NCBI GenBank assembly: GCA_013180625.2
Contig: SNVD02009519.1
Coordinates: forward strand, 3,952,863-4,016,862
From: Boswellia sacra
Taxonomy: Eukaryota; Streptophyta; Magnoliopsida; Sapindales; Burseraceae
Length of the DNA stretch: 64,000 nucleotides
Reading direction: 5' to 3'
The notes under the pieces are model-generated. The model searched no databases. It was given only the letters and a program-made list of their open reading frames with translations, and had not been told where the DNA came from. Position numbers and translations under genes: made by a program. This document shows, one piece after another, positions 60,457 to 64,000 of this stretch; position 1 is the stretch's first letter, and each line of letters begins with the position of its first letter.

Positions 60457-62248
60457 TGTTGACCCAGGTATGGCAACCCAAGAGGGGGGTGAATTAGGTT
60501 TTTATTTATAAAAACGGATTTAGAAAACTTTTCTTGAAATGTCAAAATTATTTAAATCTTTCTCTAAGAACAAAGGAGAAGAAGATTAAAATAGAATGCA
60601 ATCAAGAGAATGGCAATAAAGAACAATCACAAGTGCAAGTAAATGTAAAGAGGAAAGGGATAGAGAGAGTGCAAACTCAATTTACGTGGTTCGGCAAACA
60701 TTGCCTACGTCCACGGGCTCCTAGCTCCATGAGCTAAGCTTTCCACTAAGTTGTAGAAATCTTTACAACTTGCTTGATGAACAACCTCACCAAGACTTTT
60801 CTTTCAACTCTTGATAACACCACACCAAGAGTTCTTCTTGATGAACAACCTCACCAAGGCAACTTCCTTCAACCCTTGATAACACCACACCAAAAGTTCT
60901 TCTTGATGAACAACCTCACCAAGGCAACTTCCTTCAACTCTTGATAACACCACACCAAGAGTTCTTCTTGATGAATAACCTCACCAAGGAAACTTCTTTC
61001 AACTCTTGATAACACACACCAAGAGTTCTCTCAAGGATAACAACTATCATTTACAAGAAGAATTCACTCTCACCACAATACAAAGAACAAAGAAAATTGT
61101 TTACAATAAAAGTACAACTCTCTTCAAAGAGTAGATGAAGAATATAAAAGCTCTTTACTTGATATTTCTCTTATTCGTGGCTTGCTGGATTCTTTTCTCT
61201 TTGTCTTGCTAAATGCATTGGAGAAGGGCTCTTTTTATAGGCAAATGAGATGAACTTGAACAAGTGAAGACACCAACTCCAAATTTTCTGCCCACCATAA
61301 AAACCGTAATCTTGTCTGCCATTTTTGTCAATGTTTTGTTTGAAATTTGAAAATATGCAAAACATAAAAGATCTGCATATTTGAATAATTCCAACGCATC
61401 AAGAACCAAGTCATTTGGATATCTGTAACTCAAGATATGGCCAAAACACCATTCGGTGCTCATGTGACTTGATTTTTCTTCCATGTGTCAATCCACCGAC
61501 TTGCATGTGTATTATGTCAGCCTTCTATTTGAAATTTGAATTTCTTCAAAAAATAAAAGATCTTCATATTTGAATAAGCTTTCCAAAACATTAATAATAA
61601 AATCATTTCAATATCTCTATCTTAAGATATGGCCAAAACACCATTCGATGCTCATGTGAGTTGATTTTTCTTCTCTGTGTCAGACCACCGAATTGCATGT
61701 CAATTATGTCAGCCTTCCATTTGAAATTTGAATTTATTCAAAACATATGAAATCTGCTTCATTAAGTCATATTTCTAATGCCATAAGAATCAAGTCATTT
61801 TGATTTTTCTAGCTTAAGATATGTCCAAAGGAGTATTTGGTGCTCATGTCAGCTACTTCCATTTGTCTTTCAATTTGCATGATGATTTGGACAATCTTGC
61901 ACTTGAAATTTGAATTTCATTAAAACATATGAAATGTTATAAATTGAGTAAGATTTCCAAAGGCTCAAGAATCACATCATTTGGATATTTGTAGAGATAT
62001 ATATGACCAATTGATTGAACATTGCTCATGTGTCACATTCCTTAAGTCAAACCTTGTTCTTAAACTTTGGTACCCTTAAACATGTAGTCTTCTCCTTAGC
62101 TTCAACACTTCATTTTAATAACCCTCTTTTTGATTTTATAATTATTTCAATAATCTAATTCTTGCACATAAATAAACATATTAGTAAATTTCAATTAATC
62201 AATGTGTATTGTTATCATCAAAATTATCATGTAGCCTTAGGGCTAACA
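60457..62248 (-). repeat. 3' LTR of the second copia element
   Basis: Diverged direct copy of 58608-60430 with the same 65-bp and roughly 190-bp internal repeats, and without the long G run. Confidence 0.9.
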
Positions 62249-62529
62249 ATCTCCCCCTTTTTGATGATGACAAATCATTGATTGCTTTAAAATAATAAAA
62301 TCAAGAATAAATGAAAGTTGGCACTTATTATGAATATAAGAAATCCAACCATTTCTCCCCCTTTTATTATCATCAAAAAGATGTAATTAAATTAACTACT
62401 CCCTCTAGATATATTCTCCCCCTTAACATATGCTACCATTCAAAGATTATCATATAAAAACAAAATTAAGACATATCCAACATGTCTAATTCTTTTCTAA
62501 TTATGCAAAATCTATCTTGAGTAAGGGAT

Positions 62530-63060
62530 TTATTTGTTGAAAAAAAAATTTTTGTTTAAAAAAAATTCTCACTTATTTTTCAAATTGACAAGCATCACAA
62601 ATCTTATTATTTTCAAATTTTATTCTTGGAAAACCATCAACTAAATCAATTTTAGAAGTTTTTGAAATTTTGTCCATGCTAGCTTAACCTAACCTTCTAT
62701 GCCATAACTAAGCATCATGATTAGCAATGAAACAATTTTCTACATGATCATTAACATCAATATCGATTGTATAAATATTATCACATCTATTACCAACAAA
62801 TAATGTCTTATTGTTACTAATATCCTTAATCATACATCTATTAGGCTCAAAAGCAACAAAATATCCCTTATCACACAATTGACTAATGCTAATCAAATTA
62901 TGTTTCAAACCATGAACAAGCAAAACATTTTCAATAATAGGTGAAGAAGGGTTACCAATATCACCATGTTCGATTACCCTTCATTTGGCATTATCACCGA
63001 AGATCACATATCCTCCTTTCTTCATGATTAATCTTGAGAACTTTGAAGCATCTCCGGTCA
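62530..63060 (-). pseudogene. Second copia element: protease end and pre-integrase remnant
   Basis: 62923-62708 matches the first copy's HGLKHNLISISQLCDKGYF segment. The pre-integrase module is present but interrupted by stops, and the sequence breaks off near 62529 at the deletion. Confidence 0.8.
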
Positions 63061-63081
63061 TATGCCTTGAGCATCCACTAT

Positions 63082-64000
63082 CTAAGTACCACTTGTGTTT
63101 GCCACTCCTTTGTTTCTACAATCAACATTAAAAGAGCAACTTTTTGGTACCCAAATATTCTTGGGTCCTTGGGGGTTAGTTATGGTACTTTTTGGAACCC
63201 ATATTTGTTTCAAATTAGGATTTCTCCTAATATAGCAAGAATACACTTTGTGTCCTTTTCTTCCACAATAAGTACATGAATGATTAGGATTATTCCTAGA
63301 AGATGCATGAATAAAATAGTTTTTAAAACACTTTTGATTTTTATGAGTTTTATATCCTAACCCTCTTTTATCAAAAACCCACCTTTGGTTTTGTAACATA
63401 GAATTCAAATTTTTTGTGCTTTTTGTAAAACTATCAACAACATTTCTTAAGTCATTATTTTGCTTTTTCAAAATAACATTTTCTTTCTCCAATTTATCAA
63501 AATCCTTTTGTTTTAAAATCTCATTTTCAATTTTTAATAAATGTATTTCATTTTTCAAACTTTCAAAATCTTTTTGCCTTAAAATTTCATTTTCATTTTC
63601 TAAAGCTTCATTTATTTCCACCAACTCTTCTAAATGAGATAACATGATTTTTGACTTCTTTTTGAAAGCATTGATTTTTGAATTTTGCTTATCAACTTGC
63701 ACATGTAAATTTTGGAATGCTTCAAGTAATTCATCATATGAAAGTTTGGGATCATAATTTAGAATACTTACCTCATCTTCACTTAAAGCCATGAAGCACA
63801 TGTTTGCCACTTCACTATTATCCCAATTTGAGGCTTTCATTACTTTGGATTTCTTGTCTTGATTTTTGAAGTATGGACAATCCATTCTAGAATTCTTCTT
63901 GAATCCTTGGTTTCTTCTAATCATCCTTTTTAGCTTTCTTGTGATGAATGCAAGATCTTCATCATCTCCTTCATCATCGGAGTCATCTTCTTCTTTCGTC
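63082..64000 (-). pseudogene. Second copia element: gag C-terminal part, runs off the window
   Basis: The frame 63924-63082 is continuous: a coiled-coil region (LEELVEINEALENENEILRQ), then the CCHC knuckle CTYCGRKGHKVYSC. It is less damaged than in the first copy, where a stop falls before the knuckle. Upstream of 63924 an acidic stretch (revcomp of the GATGATGAAG-like bases near 63958-63990) continues past the window edge. Confidence 0.82.

Larger units (their letters stand above)
60457..64000 (-). mobile_element. Second copia element of the same family, deletion derivative, cut by the window end
   Basis: Its 3' LTR is 60457-62248 (1792 bp, starting TGTTAGCC on the minus strand after a polypurine AAAGGGGGAGAT). 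The interior reads from the RNase H C-terminus (about 62450-62529) directly into the pre-integrase region. Compared with the first copy, about 2.4 kb covering most of RNase H, reverse transcriptase and the integrase core is missing. Gag is still largely open. The 5' LTR lies beyond 64000. Confidence 0.88.

Overview
The window is nuclear DNA of a flowering plant, most likely a woody eudicot. The AT-rich intergenic DNA, GT-AG spliced genes, clade-A protein phosphatase 2C genes and nested plant transposons all point that way. A Citrus-like rosid is my guess, with low confidence. Only two genes look intact; most of the other DNA is transposon-derived.

Layout. 1-2020: no recognisable gene. 2021-3907 (-): an intact single-exon membrane receptor-like kinase with a very large insertion in its activation segment. 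7560-10352 (-): a four-exon PP2C related to AHG1, with a frameshift in exon 1 and a lost metal-binding Asp, so probably a pseudogene or pseudophosphatase. 11133-27163: a nested transposon block. Inverted repeats of about 200 bp (Mutator-like) enclose a fragment of a type I MADS-box gene. Into this a degenerate CACTA-like element (about 11696-26054) appears to have inserted, carrying a Ptta/En/Spm transposase-like pseudogene and fragments of a coiled-coil gene. The CACTA-like element in turn contains a small hAT-type element with tRNA-like promoter boxes and a 1.6-kb solo LTR holding seven 66-bp tandem repeats.

28294-34455 (-): an intact four-exon AHG1-type PP2C of 439 residues, with a 670-bp TRIM retrotransposon in intron 3. 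Its upstream region has a dense cluster of ACGT (ABRE/G-box) cores. The two PP2C genes share their exon structure and are a tandem pair separated by the nested block. AHG1-type phosphatases restrain abscisic-acid signalling in seeds. Both copies here lack the tryptophan by which ABA receptors sense and inhibit most clade-A PP2Cs.

37267-40446: a non-autonomous LTR retrotransposon with matching target-site duplications. 41062-52757: a Ty3/gypsy (Athila/Tat-like) element with degenerate gag-pol. Between pol and the 3' LTR it carries two extra reading frames: one with a CHKC...C..RC cysteine cluster, and a decayed, intronless homologue of LONELY GUY (LOG), the cytokinin-activating phosphoribohydrolase. 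This apparent hormone-gene capture is the most unusual item in the window. 52758-60430 (-): a Ty1/copia element with its downstream LTR cut off at the gypsy junction. 60457-64000 (-): a second copia copy, 26 bp away, lacking integrase core, reverse transcriptase and RNase H, and running off the window.

All splice models, domain calls and alignments were made by eye; no searches were run.
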